Shown here: piece by piece, positions 1 to 7,634 of the stretch
Layout: each line of letters opens with the position of its first letter
Numbering within the stretch: position 1 is the first letter of the stretch
Assembly (NCBI RefSeq): GCF_013387495.1
Contig: NZ_JABZEE010000031.1
Location: 1 to 64,000, forward strand
Reading direction: 5' to 3'
DNA length: 64,000 nucleotides
Origin: Streptomyces sp. PKU-EA00015
GTDB taxonomy: Bacteria > Actinomycetota > Actinomycetes > Streptomycetales > Streptomycetaceae
Made by a program: the position numbers and the translations under genes
Notes under the pieces: generated by a model
Told to the model about the DNA's origin: nothing
The model's input: only the letters and a program-made list of their open reading frames with translations
Database searches by the model: none

Positions 1-412
1 GCTCGGCGCCAGGCGCGGTCGTGCCGGGGCGGGGCGTCGCGGCCCGGGCGGCGGGCGGCTGTGCGGCGGGCGCGCCGGACCCGGCCGCGGGCTGACCGGA
101 CCGGGCAGCTGCGTCCGCCGCGCGAGGTGCGGTGCGCTGGGGCGCCACCGTCTGGGGCGCCACCGTGGGGCCGGAGCCGCCGGACCGGTCCTGGGAGGGC
201 ACGGCAGGCCCGGGCGCGGCCGGAGCCGGCGTGGACGCCGGAACCGTCGCGGTCACGGATGCGGATGCCGGAGCAGGCGCCCCCGGCGCGGCACCGGACG
301 GCAGCGAGGAGGGCGGGTCCGGGGTGGGCGGTTCGGGTGGGAGGATCGCGTCGGTGATACGGGAGCGGGGCGGGGGCTGGGCGCCCGAAGGGCGTTGTGC
401 CTCCGTGCTCAT
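1..412 (-). CDS. Partial CDS, Pro/Ala-rich N-terminus of an unidentified protein
   Basis: A minus-strand reading frame opens with ATG at 412 and stays open to the left edge (about 137 codons), so only the N-terminus is present. It begins MSTEAQRPSGAQPPPRSRI and continues as a low-complexity stretch of Pro, Ala, Ser, Thr and Gly with no membrane segment. A G-rich stretch just upstream of the ATG could serve as a ribosome site. Such disordered leaders often precede a membrane or catalytic domain in Streptomyces proteins, but that part lies outside the window and I do not recognise the family. Third positions are strongly G/C, which supports real coding. The plus-strand frames over the same bases are its shadows. 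Confidence 0.5.
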   Translation of the reverse strand, partial: MSTEAQRPSGAQPPPRSRITDAILPPEPPTPDPPSSLPSGAAPGAPAPASASVTATVPASTPAPAAPGPAVPSQDRSGGSGPTVAPQTVAPQRTAPRAADAAARSGQPAAGSGAPAAQPPAARAATPRPGTTAPGAE

Positions 413-572
413 TCCGCCCCCCGTTGCTCGACACGTACCACCGACGGATCACCGTTCGGGGCAGGCCTGTTCGCCACCTCGTGCAGGCCACTGTGCATGT
501 CACTCTAACGGGCTGCGCTGAGCCGGACCGCCATGCGGCGGGGGGTCCGGGGCATCTGCCCAGAACATCCCC

Positions 573-584
573 TACCCCGGGGTA
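573..584. promoter_or_regulatory. 12-bp palindrome ahead of the PLP enzyme gene
   Basis: TACCCCGGGGTA is a perfect palindrome ending 23 bases before the ATG at 608. Its position in the promoter/leader suggests an operator or promoter element. No regulator is assigned, and a chance GC-rich palindrome is possible. Confidence 0.25.
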
Positions 585-607
585 ATCCAGTCTGGCAAGC
601 TCGGCCC

Positions 608-1810
608 ATGACTCCCCGTGCCGCAGACCGGGCCCGCTACGACAAGGCCACCGCGCATCTGGACGCCCCTGTCGCGATCGTCGACCTCGGGGCGTTCGAC
701 GCCAACGCCGACGACCTCGTCCGCCGGGCCGCAGGCAAGCCGATCCGGGTGGCGAGCAAGTCGGTCCGGTGCCGGGCCCTGTTGGAGCGCGTCCTGGCAC
801 GCGACGGCTTCGCCGGGATCATGTCGTTCACCCTGGACGAGTCCCTGTGGCTGGCGCGGGCCGGATTCGACGACGTACTGCTCGCGTACCCGTCGGCGGA
901 CCGGTCCGGTTACGCGGAACTCGCGGGCGATCCCAAGCTTGCCGGGGCCGTCACGGTGATGGTCGACGACCTCGCCCAGCTGGAGCTCATCGACCGGTCC
1001 CGTGGCGGCGGCAACGAGGAGATCCGGGTCTGCCTGGAGCTGGACACGGCGCTGCACCTGCTCGGCGGGCGGGTGCGGATCGGCGCCCGCCGGTCGCCGA
1101 TCCGCGAGCCCGCCCACATGGCCGAGATCGCCCGGTCCGTGGCGCGGCGGCCGGGTTTCCGGCTGGTGGGCCTGATGGCGTACGAGGGTCACATCGCGGG
1201 GGTGGGTGACTCGGTCGACGGTTCGCCGCTGCGGTCGCGGGCCGTACGGCTCATGCAGCGCGCCGCGCGGGTGGAGCTCGCCGCCCGGCGGGCGGCCGTG
1301 GTGCGGGCGGTGCGTGCGGTGGAGCCCGATCTGGAGTTCGTCAACGGCGGCGGGACGGGGAGCGTGCAGCACACGGCGGAGGAGGACGCGGTCACGGAGA
1401 TCGCGGCCGGTTCGGGCCTGTACGTACCGCGACTGTTCGACAACTACACCTCCTTCTCCGGGCGTCCGGCCGCACTGTTCGCACAGCCCGTCGTCCGCCG
1501 GCCGGGCGTGGGGGTCGTGACCGTACTCGGCGGGGGCTATCCCGCGTCGGGGGCGGCGGGGCCGGACCGGCTGCCGGTCCCCCACCTTCCGGAGGGCCTG
1601 CGTTACGACCCCAAGGAGGGGGCCGGCGAGGTGCAGACGCCGCTGATCGGGCACGCTGCCGACGATCTGCTGATCGGCGACAAGGTGTGGTTCCGCCACG
1701 CGAAGGCCGGTGAGCTGTGCGAGCGCTTCGACATCTTGCACCTGGTCGAGGGCGAGCGGGTGACGGGCACGGCGCCGACCTACCGGGGTGAGGGCCGCAC
1801 CTTCCTGTAG
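608..1810 (+). CDS. Amino acid deaminase/aldolase family PLP enzyme (alanine racemase N-terminal fold)
   Basis: 400 aa. The N-terminal half is the fold-type III PLP barrel of alanine racemase, D-threonine aldolase and D-serine dehydratase. Lys51, in PIRVASKSVRC, is the expected Schiff-base lysine. Later motifs include VGLMAYEGHIAG, the cofactor-phosphate loop NGGGTGS and a C-terminal metal/PLP domain around VTVLGGGYPASG. By family it should cleave or deaminate a D-amino or hydroxy-amino acid in the cytoplasm; the substrate cannot be read from sequence. I chose ATG 608 because the longer upstream frame (from 533) has no conserved residues. In many actinomycetes this gene sits beside a sugar-lactone oxidase gene; here its downstream neighbour converges on it instead. 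Confidence 0.82.
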   Translation: MTPRAADRARYDKATAHLDAPVAIVDLGAFDANADDLVRRAAGKPIRVASKSVRCRALLERVLARDGFAGIMSFTLDESLWLARAGFDDVLLAYPSADRSGYAELAGDPKLAGAVTVMVDDLAQLELIDRSRGGGNEEIRVCLELDTALHLLGGRVRIGARRSPIREPAHMAEIARSVARRPGFRLVGLMAYEGHIAGVGDSVDGSPLRSRAVRLMQRAARVELAARRAAVVRAVRAVEPDLEFVNGGGTGSVQHTAEEDAVTEIAAGSGLYVPRLFDNYTSFSGRPAALFAQPVVRRPGVGVVTVLGGGYPASGAAGPDRLPVPHLPEGLRYDPKEGAGEVQTPLIGHAADDLLIGDKVWFRHAKAGELCERFDILHLVEGERVTGTAPTYRGEGRTFL

Positions 1811-1828
1811 CGGTCGGCATGACGGAGG

Positions 1829-2470
1829 TCAGTACGCCACGGTGAACCGCGCCCGCCGGTGCCGGGGGCGCTCCGCCTCGTCCAGCAGGGCCACGGCGAA
1901 GTCCTCCATGGATATGGCGGAGCGGCCCTCGTCGTCGACGAGCAGTTCGTCGCGGCCCAGCCGGTAGTCACCGGTGCGCTCGCCCGGCTCGAGCAGAGCG
2001 GGCGGGCTCAGATACGTCCAGTCCGCGTCGGACGCAACGGCCCGGCAGGCATCGAGCTGGGCGGCGCAGGCGGCGGCGATCGGTCCCAACTCCGACGGGA
2101 AACCGGGCTCTTCGGCCAGGGTGAGCGGCCCCTTCCCGGGGAGCGTGAGCGATGCGGCGCCGCCGACGAGGAGGAGCCGTACGCCGGTGCGGGCGACTCC
2201 TTGGAGCAGCGCCTCGGCGGTCGCCACCAGCTCCCGCTCACGGCCGGGCGCCGGTCTCGTCGCGCTGATCACGAGGTTCTGCCCGGCACTCGCGCGGGCG
2301 ACGGCGTCCGGATCGGCGGCGTCGGCCACGTGGGGCCGGGCCCGGTGGGGCAGGTCGGCGAGGCGATCCGGGTCCCTGACGACGGCGGTGACGTCGTGTC
2401 CCCGGGAGAGCGCCTCGGTCACGGTCCGTCGTCCGACGTTCCCCGCGGCTCCGAAGACGGTCATGCGCAT
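1829..2470 (-). CDS. NAD(P)-binding oxidoreductase, NmrA/SDR-a type
   Basis: 213 aa with an N-terminal Rossmann motif GAAGNVG (residues 7-13). The sequence MRMTVFGAAGNVGRRTVTEA is typical of atypical short-chain dehydrogenases related to NmrA and flavin reductase-like proteins. It lacks a classical Tyr-x-x-x-Lys pair, so it may be a redox sensor or epimerase-like protein rather than an active dehydrogenase. The start codon at 2470 overlaps the 3' end of the DMT transporter gene, so the two are translationally coupled and probably under the same MarR control. ATG 2464 is an equally possible start. The gene converges on the PLP enzyme gene with 18 bases between them. Confidence 0.78.
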   Translation of the reverse strand: MRMTVFGAAGNVGRRTVTEALSRGHDVTAVVRDPDRLADLPHRARPHVADAADPDAVARASAGQNLVISATRPAPGRERELVATAEALLQGVARTGVRLLLVGGAASLTLPGKGPLTLAEEPGFPSELGPIAAACAAQLDACRAVASDADWTYLSPPALLEPGERTGDYRLGRDELLVDDEGRSAISMEDFAVALLDEAERPRHRRARFTVAY

Positions 2471-3483
2471 GGCTGGGCTCCTTGTTGTCGTGCCCCCTGG
2501 CCGGTGGGGGTCGGAACACCTCCGAGGGCGGCGGCCCCGGCGGAGGGCGGGAGGGGCTGAGGCGCGGCGGCGGAAGCGGCTGCTGTACGAGGGGATGGCT
2601 GCCTCTGCGTCTGCGCGGCTACGAGGGCGGCGACGACGACGATGCCGCCGACGGCCTGGAGGCCGTTGAGCCGCTCGCCGGCGACGATCAGGCCGAGCAC
2701 GGTCGCGACGAGCGGGCTGAGGAGTCCGAGGAAGGACACCGCGGTCGGCGGCAGTGCGCGGATCCCTCGGAACCAGAGCGCGTAGGCGACGGCCGCGCCG
2801 ATGAGTGACAGGTAGGCGTAACCCAGCACGTTCTGTGTGGTCAGGCCGGCCGGGGGCGGGCCCTCGACGAGCAGCGCCACCGGGAGGAGCAGCAGTCCGC
2901 CGGCGACGAGCTGCCACCCGGTCGTGGCGAGCAGCGGTGCGGGCGAGGTCCACCGCTTGGCGAGGACCACGCCGGTGGCCATGACCAGGGCGCCGCCGAG
3001 GGCGGCGGCGACGCCGAGCGCGTCCAGCCGGGCGTCGGCCTGCAGGACGAGCAGGCTCACGCCGGCGATTCCCGCGACTCCCGCGAGTGCGGTGCGCCGG
3101 GTGAGCCGGTCCCCCAGGATCGCGGCGGACAGTCCTGCGGCGAACAGGGGCTGCACGGCGCCCACGGTGGCGGCGACCCCGCCCGGCAGCCGGTAGGCCG
3201 CGACGAAGAGGAGCGCGAGGAACACGCCTATGTTCAGCGCCCCGAGAACGAGCGCACGCCACCACCAGATGCCCCGCGGCAGCCGCCGCGTGACGGCCAC
3301 GAGCAGCAGGCCCGCGGGCAGGGCGCGGATCACCGCGGCGAGCAACGGGCGCCCGGGCGGCAGCAGCTCGGTCGTGACGAGATAGGTGGTGCCCCAGATG
3401 GCCGGAGCAAGCGCGGTCAACAGCACGACGCCGAGTCGGCCGTTTCTCAATTGATTGCTTAGCACTAAGCCAAAGTAACTCAT
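2461..3483 (-). CDS. EamA/DMT-family transporter
   Basis: 340 aa with about ten hydrophobic segments in two EamA repeats. The first begins at LTALAPAIWGTTYLV; the second ends around GLIVAGERLNGLQAVGGIVVVAALV. A Pro/Ala/Gln-rich cytoplasmic tail follows. Family members export amino acids, metabolites or drugs; the substrate is unknown. The ATG at 3483 lies 27 bases from the divergent marR ATG and has no Shine-Dalgarno. TACCTT just upstream suits a leaderless mRNA. With this start, codon 6 is the rare TTA, which would tie expression to bldA tRNA. A TTG at codon 12 is an alternative start and would remove the TTA. Co-transcribed with the overlapping NmrA-like gene. Confidence 0.82.
   Translation of the reverse strand: MSYFGLVLSNQLRNGRLGVVLLTALAPAIWGTTYLVTTELLPPGRPLLAAVIRALPAGLLLVAVTRRLPRGIWWWRALVLGALNIGVFLALLFVAAYRLPGGVAATVGAVQPLFAAGLSAAILGDRLTRRTALAGVAGIAGVSLLVLQADARLDALGVAAALGGALVMATGVVLAKRWTSPAPLLATTGWQLVAGGLLLLPVALLVEGPPPAGLTTQNVLGYAYLSLIGAAVAYALWFRGIRALPPTAVSFLGLLSPLVATVLGLIVAGERLNGLQAVGGIVVVAALVAAQTQRQPSPRTAAASAAAPQPLPPSAGAAALGGVPTPTGQGARQQGAQPCA
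3457..3470. promoter_or_regulatory. Probable MarR operator
   Basis: GCTTAGCACTAAGC is an inverted repeat with 6-bp arms around CA. It lies within the first codons of the DMT gene and 40 bases from the divergent marR start. A related CGCTAAG element occurs at 3484-3490. MarR proteins usually bind such short palindromes between divergent genes, so autoregulation plus control of the exporter is the likely role. Confidence 0.5.
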
Positions 3484-3498
3484 CGCTAAGGTATTCGC

Positions 3499-3504
3499 TA
3501 GACT
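3499..3504 (+). promoter_or_regulatory. -10 element for a leaderless marR transcript
   Basis: TAGACT ends 6 bases before the marR ATG at 3511, and no ribosome site lies between. This spacing would start transcription at or next to the ATG, giving a leaderless mRNA as is common in Streptomyces. No convincing -35 hexamer is visible. Confidence 0.4.
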
Positions 3505-3510
3505 CTTTTC

Positions 3511-4305
3511 ATGGCAGACCACGTGGATCTCGTAGTGAGGCAGTGGGGAGCCCAGCGCCCCGACCTCGACGTGTCGCCCATGGCGGTGATCGGGCGCCTG
3601 ACGCGGCTCTCCCGCCTCATCGCGTCGGAGCTCGGGCAGACCTTCGCCGCCCACGGCCTGGACAGGGCCTCCTTCGACGTCCTCGCCACGCTGCGGCGCA
3701 GCGGGCCCGAGCACCGCCTCACCCCGGCGGCGCTGACGCGATCGGCGATGGTCACCTCGGGTGCCATCACCCAGCGGCTGGACCGTCTGCAGGCGCGCGG
3801 CCTGGTCACCCGCACCCCGAGCGCCTCGGACGGGCGCGTCGTGCACGTCTCGCTCACCGACGAGGGCCTGGCGCTCGTCGACCGGGTGCTCCCCGACCAT
3901 CTGGCCACCGAGAACCGGGTGCTGGGAGCGCTGGACGAGAACGGCCGCCACACCCTCGCCGGTCTGCTGCGCGAGCTGCTGGAATCCCTCGGCGACACCG
4001 TCCCGGCGGACACCACTGGTTATGCCGAGACGCCGGATTATGAGAACGAGTTCTGCGAAAAACCGTCGCAGGACTTCGGCGAGGGGCCCCTCCGTGTCGC
4101 GTACGCGGGGCACGGCGGCGTGCGGCCGCGGCGCGGCGGCGGGCGCCCGAAGGTGATCGACGACGAGATGCTGGCCACCGCCCGCGCGCTGCGCGACCAG
4201 GGTGTGCCGGTCTCCGAGATCGCCGGCCGGCTCACCATCCGGACGGGGAAGAACGCGGGCCGGCACCCCTCCGTCGCCTCGCTCTACCGCGCGCTCGCCG
4301 AGTGA
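3511..4305 (+). CDS. MarR-family regulator with an extra C-terminal resolvase-type HTH
   Basis: 264 aa, about 100 longer than a standard MarR protein. Residues 15-160 are a winged-helix MarR domain: RASFDVLATLRRSGP, then the recognition region LTPAALTRSAMVTSGAITQRLDRL, then the wing DGRVVHVSLTDEG. After a linker, roughly residues 205-264 contain GRPKVIDDEMLATARALRDQ and GVPVSEIAGRL. This is the helix-turn-helix layout found at the C-terminus of serine resolvases and invertases. A protein with two DNA-binding modules could read a composite site. It is divergent from the DMT exporter gene and probably represses it, with release by a small ligand of the exporter's substrate class. Confidence 0.82.
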   Translation: MADHVDLVVRQWGAQRPDLDVSPMAVIGRLTRLSRLIASELGQTFAAHGLDRASFDVLATLRRSGPEHRLTPAALTRSAMVTSGAITQRLDRLQARGLVTRTPSASDGRVVHVSLTDEGLALVDRVLPDHLATENRVLGALDENGRHTLAGLLRELLESLGDTVPADTTGYAETPDYENEFCEKPSQDFGEGPLRVAYAGHGGVRPRRGGGRPKVIDDEMLATARALRDQGVPVSEIAGRLTIRTGKNAGRHPSVASLYRALAE

Positions 4306-4322
4306 CCGTCACGCGGTCGCCC

Positions 4323-4423
4323 GATGCACCGTCAGAACCCATGGCCTGGTGCACCGTCACATCCCATCACGCGGTGCACCGTCACAGCCCCTGGGGCACT
4401 GTCACACCCCCGTGCACCGTCAT
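4323..4423. repeat. Cluster of short direct repeats, consensus GGTGCACCGTCAC
   Basis: Copies begin at 4323, 4348 and 4373 with exact 25-base spacing. A degenerate copy at 4393 and another at 4411 follow. Each carries the near-palindrome GTGCAC followed by CGTCA, and most are followed by a CCC-rich segment. They lie just after the marR stop codon and before the convergent DUF2510 gene. There is no CRISPR-like repeat/spacer structure: both repeat and interval are too short. They may be a decaying minisatellite or a clustered binding site. Confidence 0.6.
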
Positions 4424-4451
4424 GCGCTCACCGGGTCGCCGGGCAGGTGCG

Positions 4452-5438
4452 TCAGCCGGGGCCGATGGTGCTGCCGACGCCGCCGCTGGTCGCGTCGCCG
4501 ATCGGGCGGATGCTGGACGCGATCCTGTCCATGTCGGCGAGCGGCGGTCCGTCCGGTCCGGCGTCGAAGGAGAAGCGCACGACGACCAGCGCCTCCGTGC
4601 CCGTGTGGGACGGGAAGACGAGCGACTGCACATAGCCGCCGGGGCCCGCTCCCGTGACGACCCGCCAGCGCACGAGGTACCCGGAGCGCCCGGCGACGGC
4701 GAAGTTCTGCGACTTCACGACGGTGTGCGACGTGATGCCGCCGTGGATGCGGGTGCCGAGCGCGTCCTCGTCGTACGCCTCCTCGGCCGCCTTCTCGATG
4801 TCCTGTTCGGCCACGGTCTTCGGTGTGCCGGCACCGCCGGACTGGGTGGCCGTCATGGAGGTCACCCGGCCGTGCCGGCAGATCGACGAACCGCCGCCCG
4901 GACACTCGTAGGTCTCGTCGGTGTACATCGTCGTGCCGGAGCCGAGAACGCTGCTCGACTTCTCCCAGCCCTCGGGGATGGGCATGGTGATGCCGTTGAG
5001 CTGGTCGACGAGCTCCGTGGAGTCCTCGTCGGCGGTCGCGGTGGGCGACGCGCTCCGCTCCGGCCCCGAAGTCGCCGGGACGGAAGCGGCCGTGGTGGCC
5101 GGCGCGGCGTCGGGCGTACCCGAATCGTCGTCGGCGAGCAGCACGGCGCCGGTGGCGACCGCGGCGACGAGCACGGCGCCCGCGGCGGCCAGCCCCACGA
5201 CGCGGCGCCTGCCACCGCCCGGGCCATCGGCCGCGAGGTGCCGGGGCACGGTGGGGGGCCCGAATCCACCGCCCTGGCCCTGTGACAGAGCACCGGGGCC
5301 GGGGCCGTACGTCGGCTGCCCGGGTCCGTGCGCCTGGGCCGCGCGCGTGTGCGCGGCCCAGGCCGAGCCGTCCCACCACCGTTCGGTGCCGGGCGCCTGC
5401 GGGTCCGGATACCAGCCGGGAGGGCTCGTCATGCTCAT
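4452..5438 (-). CDS. DUF2510 domain membrane protein, function unknown
   Basis: 328 aa. Residues 8-27 form a DUF2510 motif (GWYPDPQAP, then RWWDGSAW), typical of actinobacterial membrane proteins. A Gly/Pro-rich linker leads to one membrane helix at about residues 80-101, a Ser/Thr/Ala-rich spacer to about 140, and an extracytoplasmic domain with two cysteines (YECPGGGSSICRHG) that could form a disulfide. The topology is N-terminus inside, C-terminal domain outside. I do not recognise the external domain. ATG 5438 is the likely start, with a second in-frame ATG two codons later. It stands alone between the repeat cluster and the SDR gene. Confidence 0.75.
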   Translation of the reverse strand: MSMTSPPGWYPDPQAPGTERWWDGSAWAAHTRAAQAHGPGQPTYGPGPGALSQGQGGGFGPPTVPRHLAADGPGGGRRRVVGLAAAGAVLVAAVATGAVLLADDDSGTPDAAPATTAASVPATSGPERSASPTATADEDSTELVDQLNGITMPIPEGWEKSSSVLGSGTTMYTDETYECPGGGSSICRHGRVTSMTATQSGGAGTPKTVAEQDIEKAAEEAYDEDALGTRIHGGITSHTVVKSQNFAVAGRSGYLVRWRVVTGAGPGGYVQSLVFPSHTGTEALVVVRFSFDAGPDGPPLADMDRIASSIRPIGDATSGGVGSTIGPG

Positions 5439-5469
5439 CCGGACACCCTATGCGCGGCACCGGCGGGCA

Positions 5470-6255
5470 CTACACAGGGGTGACGTACGCCCCCGCGATA
5501 CCGCCGTCGACCAGGAAGTCGGTGGCGTTGACGAACGACGAGTCGTCGCTGGCGAGGAACGCCACCGCGGCGGCGATCTCCTCCGCCTCCGCGAACCGCC
5601 CGACCGGAATGTGCACGAGGCGGCGCGCGGCCCGCTCCGGGTCCTTGGCGAACAGCTCCTGGAGGAGCGGGGTGTTGACCGGCCCGGGGCACAGCGCGTT
5701 CACCCGGATTCCCTCCCTGGCGAACTGCACGCCGAGTTCGCGCGACATCGCGAGCACGCCGCCCTTGGATGCGGTGTACGAGATCTGCGAGGTCGCGGCG
5801 CCCATGCGGGCCACGAACGAGGCGGTGTTGATGATCGAGCCCTTCCCCTGCTGCCGCATGTAGGGGATGGCCGCCTTGCAGCACAGGTAGACCGAGGTCA
5901 GGTTGACCTCCTGGACGCGCTTCCACGCCTCCAGGCCCGTCTCCAGGATCGAGTCGTCGTCGGGCGGCGAGATGCCCGCATTGTTGAACGCGATGTCGAC
6001 GCTGCCGTAGGTGTCGTACGCCGTCTTGAACAGCGCCTCGACCTGCTCGGCGTCGGTGACGTCGACGCGTACGAACGTCCCGCCGACCTCGTCGGCAGCC
6101 GCCTTGCCGGCGGTCTCGTCGATGTCGCCGCAGACGACGTCGGCGCCCTCGGCGGCCAGTCGGCGCGCGGCGGCGAGACCGATGCCGCTGCCGGCGCCGG
6201 TGATGACTGCGGTGCGGCCCACGAGGCGGCGGCAGATGGGGGTGTCAACGGTCAT
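5470..6255 (-). CDS. Short-chain dehydrogenase/reductase of the GlnA4 locus
   Basis: 261 aa classical SDR. The NAD(P) motif TGAGSGIG is at residues 19-26, NNAG near 92-95, and the catalytic triad Ser146, Tyr160 and Lys164 is in place; the C-terminus follows the pattern VNATDFLVDGG. An acidic residue after the second beta strand (GDID) favours NAD over NADP. The start lies 6 bases after the aldehyde dehydrogenase stop codon, so it is the third gene of the glnA4-aldehyde dehydrogenase-SDR operon. Placed there, it is a good candidate for oxidising the alcohol of a gamma-glutamylated ethanolamine to the aldehyde. That role is inferred from context; the fold itself is certain. Confidence 0.85.
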   Translation of the reverse strand: MTVDTPICRRLVGRTAVITGAGSGIGLAAARRLAAEGADVVCGDIDETAGKAAADEVGGTFVRVDVTDAEQVEALFKTAYDTYGSVDIAFNNAGISPPDDDSILETGLEAWKRVQEVNLTSVYLCCKAAIPYMRQQGKGSIINTASFVARMGAATSQISYTASKGGVLAMSRELGVQFAREGIRVNALCPGPVNTPLLQELFAKDPERAARRLVHIPVGRFAEAEEIAAAVAFLASDDSSFVNATDFLVDGGIAGAYVTPV

Positions 6256-6261
6256 GGGTGC

Positions 6262-7626
6262 TCAGGCCTCCGTGCTGATGAAGACGTTCTTGGTCTCGGT
6301 GAAAGCGGTGAGGGCGTCGGGGCCGAGTTCGCGGCCGAGGCCGGACTGCTTGTAGCCCCCGAACGGCGTCCAGTAGCGGACGCTGGAGTGGGAGTTGACG
6401 GACAGGTTGCCCGCCTGGACCGCCCGTGAGACGCGCAGCGCACGGCCCACGTCGCGGGTCCAGATCGAACCGGAAAGTCCGTAGTCGGTGGCGTTGGCGA
6501 GCCGTACGGCGTCCTCCTCGTCCTCGAACGGGAGCACGGCGGCCACGGGCCCGAAGACCTCTTCGCAGGCGGCGGGCGCGTCGGGCGCGAGGTCGGTGAG
6601 GACCGTTGGCTGGAACCAGAAGCCGGGCCCCTCGGGGGCGGTGCCGCGGATCGCCTTCGCGTCGTCGGGGACGTAGGACCGTACCCGGTCCAGCTGAGTC
6701 CGGGAGATCAGAGGCCCCATCTGTGTCTTCTCGTCCGACGGGTCTCCGACCACCACGGACTCGATCGCGGGTGCGAGCAGATCGAGGAAGCGGTCGTACA
6801 CGGAGCGCTGCACGAGGATGCGGGTACGGGCGCAGCAGTCCTGGCCGGAGTTGTCGAGGAACGACATCGGGGTGGCCGCCGCCGCGGCGTCGAGGTCGCT
6901 GTCGGCGAAGACGATGTTGGGGCTCTTGCCGCCGAGTTCGAGGGTCACCCGCTTCACACGGTCGGCGCACTTGGCCATGATCTGCTTGCCGACCCAGGTC
7001 GACCCGGTGAATACGATCTTGGCGACGCCCGGGTGCTCGACCAGGGCGTTGCCCGCCACGTCCCCGGCGCCCGGCAGCACCTGGAACAGGTGCTCGGGGA
7101 GGCCCGCCTCCAGCGCGAGTTCCGCGAGGCGCAGCGCGGTGAGCGGGGTGGTCTCGGCGGGCTTGAGCAGTACGGCGTTGCCGGCGGCGAGCGCGGGGGC
7201 GGTCCCCCAGGCGGCGATCGGCATGGGGAAGTTCCACGGCGCGATGACGCCGACGACACCGAGCGGTTCGAGGACGGTGATGTCCAGGCCGCCGGGGACG
7301 GGGATCTGGCGGCCGTTCAGGCGCTCCACTCCCCCGGCCGCGTAGTCGAACAGGTCGCGGGCGTTGCCCGCCTCCCAGCGCGCGTTGCCGATGGTGTGCC
7401 CGGCTTCGAGGACTTCGAGCCGCGCCAGTTCCTCGACGTGGTCGTCGACGACCGCGGCGAAGCGGCGCAGCAGCCTCGCCCGGTCGGCGGGGGCGGCTGC
7501 CGCCCACTGCCGCTGGGCCGCGGCGGCGCGGGCGACGGCGGCGTCGACCTCGGCGGCCGTGGTCGCCGGAACGGTGCGCACGACCTCTTCGGTGGCGGGA
7601 TTCAGTACGTGGTGCTGGGCGGTCAA
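6262..7626 (-). CDS. NAD-dependent aldehyde dehydrogenase
   Basis: 454 aa, the usual family length. The key residues are present: Asn132 in APWNFP, the cofactor loop FTGSTWVG, the general base Glu230 in LELGG, the nucleophile Cys264 in GQDCCARTR, and EEVFGPV further on. It should oxidise an aldehyde to the acid in the cytoplasm; by position, the gamma-glutamylated aldehyde made by the adjacent SDR. I use a TTG start at 7626, with GAGG six bases upstream and 8 bases after the glnA4-type stop. The longer frame running to 8709 is only glnA4 read out of frame. No ATG or GTG start lies near the conserved N-terminus. Confidence 0.9.
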   Translation of the reverse strand: MTAQHHVLNPATEEVVRTVPATTAAEVDAAVARAAAAQRQWAAAAPADRARLLRRFAAVVDDHVEELARLEVLEAGHTIGNARWEAGNARDLFDYAAGGVERLNGRQIPVPGGLDITVLEPLGVVGVIAPWNFPMPIAAWGTAPALAAGNAVLLKPAETTPLTALRLAELALEAGLPEHLFQVLPGAGDVAGNALVEHPGVAKIVFTGSTWVGKQIMAKCADRVKRVTLELGGKSPNIVFADSDLDAAAAATPMSFLDNSGQDCCARTRILVQRSVYDRFLDLLAPAIESVVVGDPSDEKTQMGPLISRTQLDRVRSYVPDDAKAIRGTAPEGPGFWFQPTVLTDLAPDAPAACEEVFGPVAAVLPFEDEEDAVRLANATDYGLSGSIWTRDVGRALRVSRAVQAGNLSVNSHSSVRYWTPFGGYKQSGLGRELGPDALTAFTETKNVFISTEA

Positions 7627-7634
7627 GGAGGGCC

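Noticed and set aside
61..521. Plus-strand frames at the left edge
   Set aside because: They overlap the minus-strand Pro/Ala-rich frame, whose composition is more protein-like and whose start is placed naturally.
4323..4423. CRISPR array
   Set aside because: Units of about 13 bases with 5-12 base gaps are too short for repeats and spacers, and no cas genes are near.
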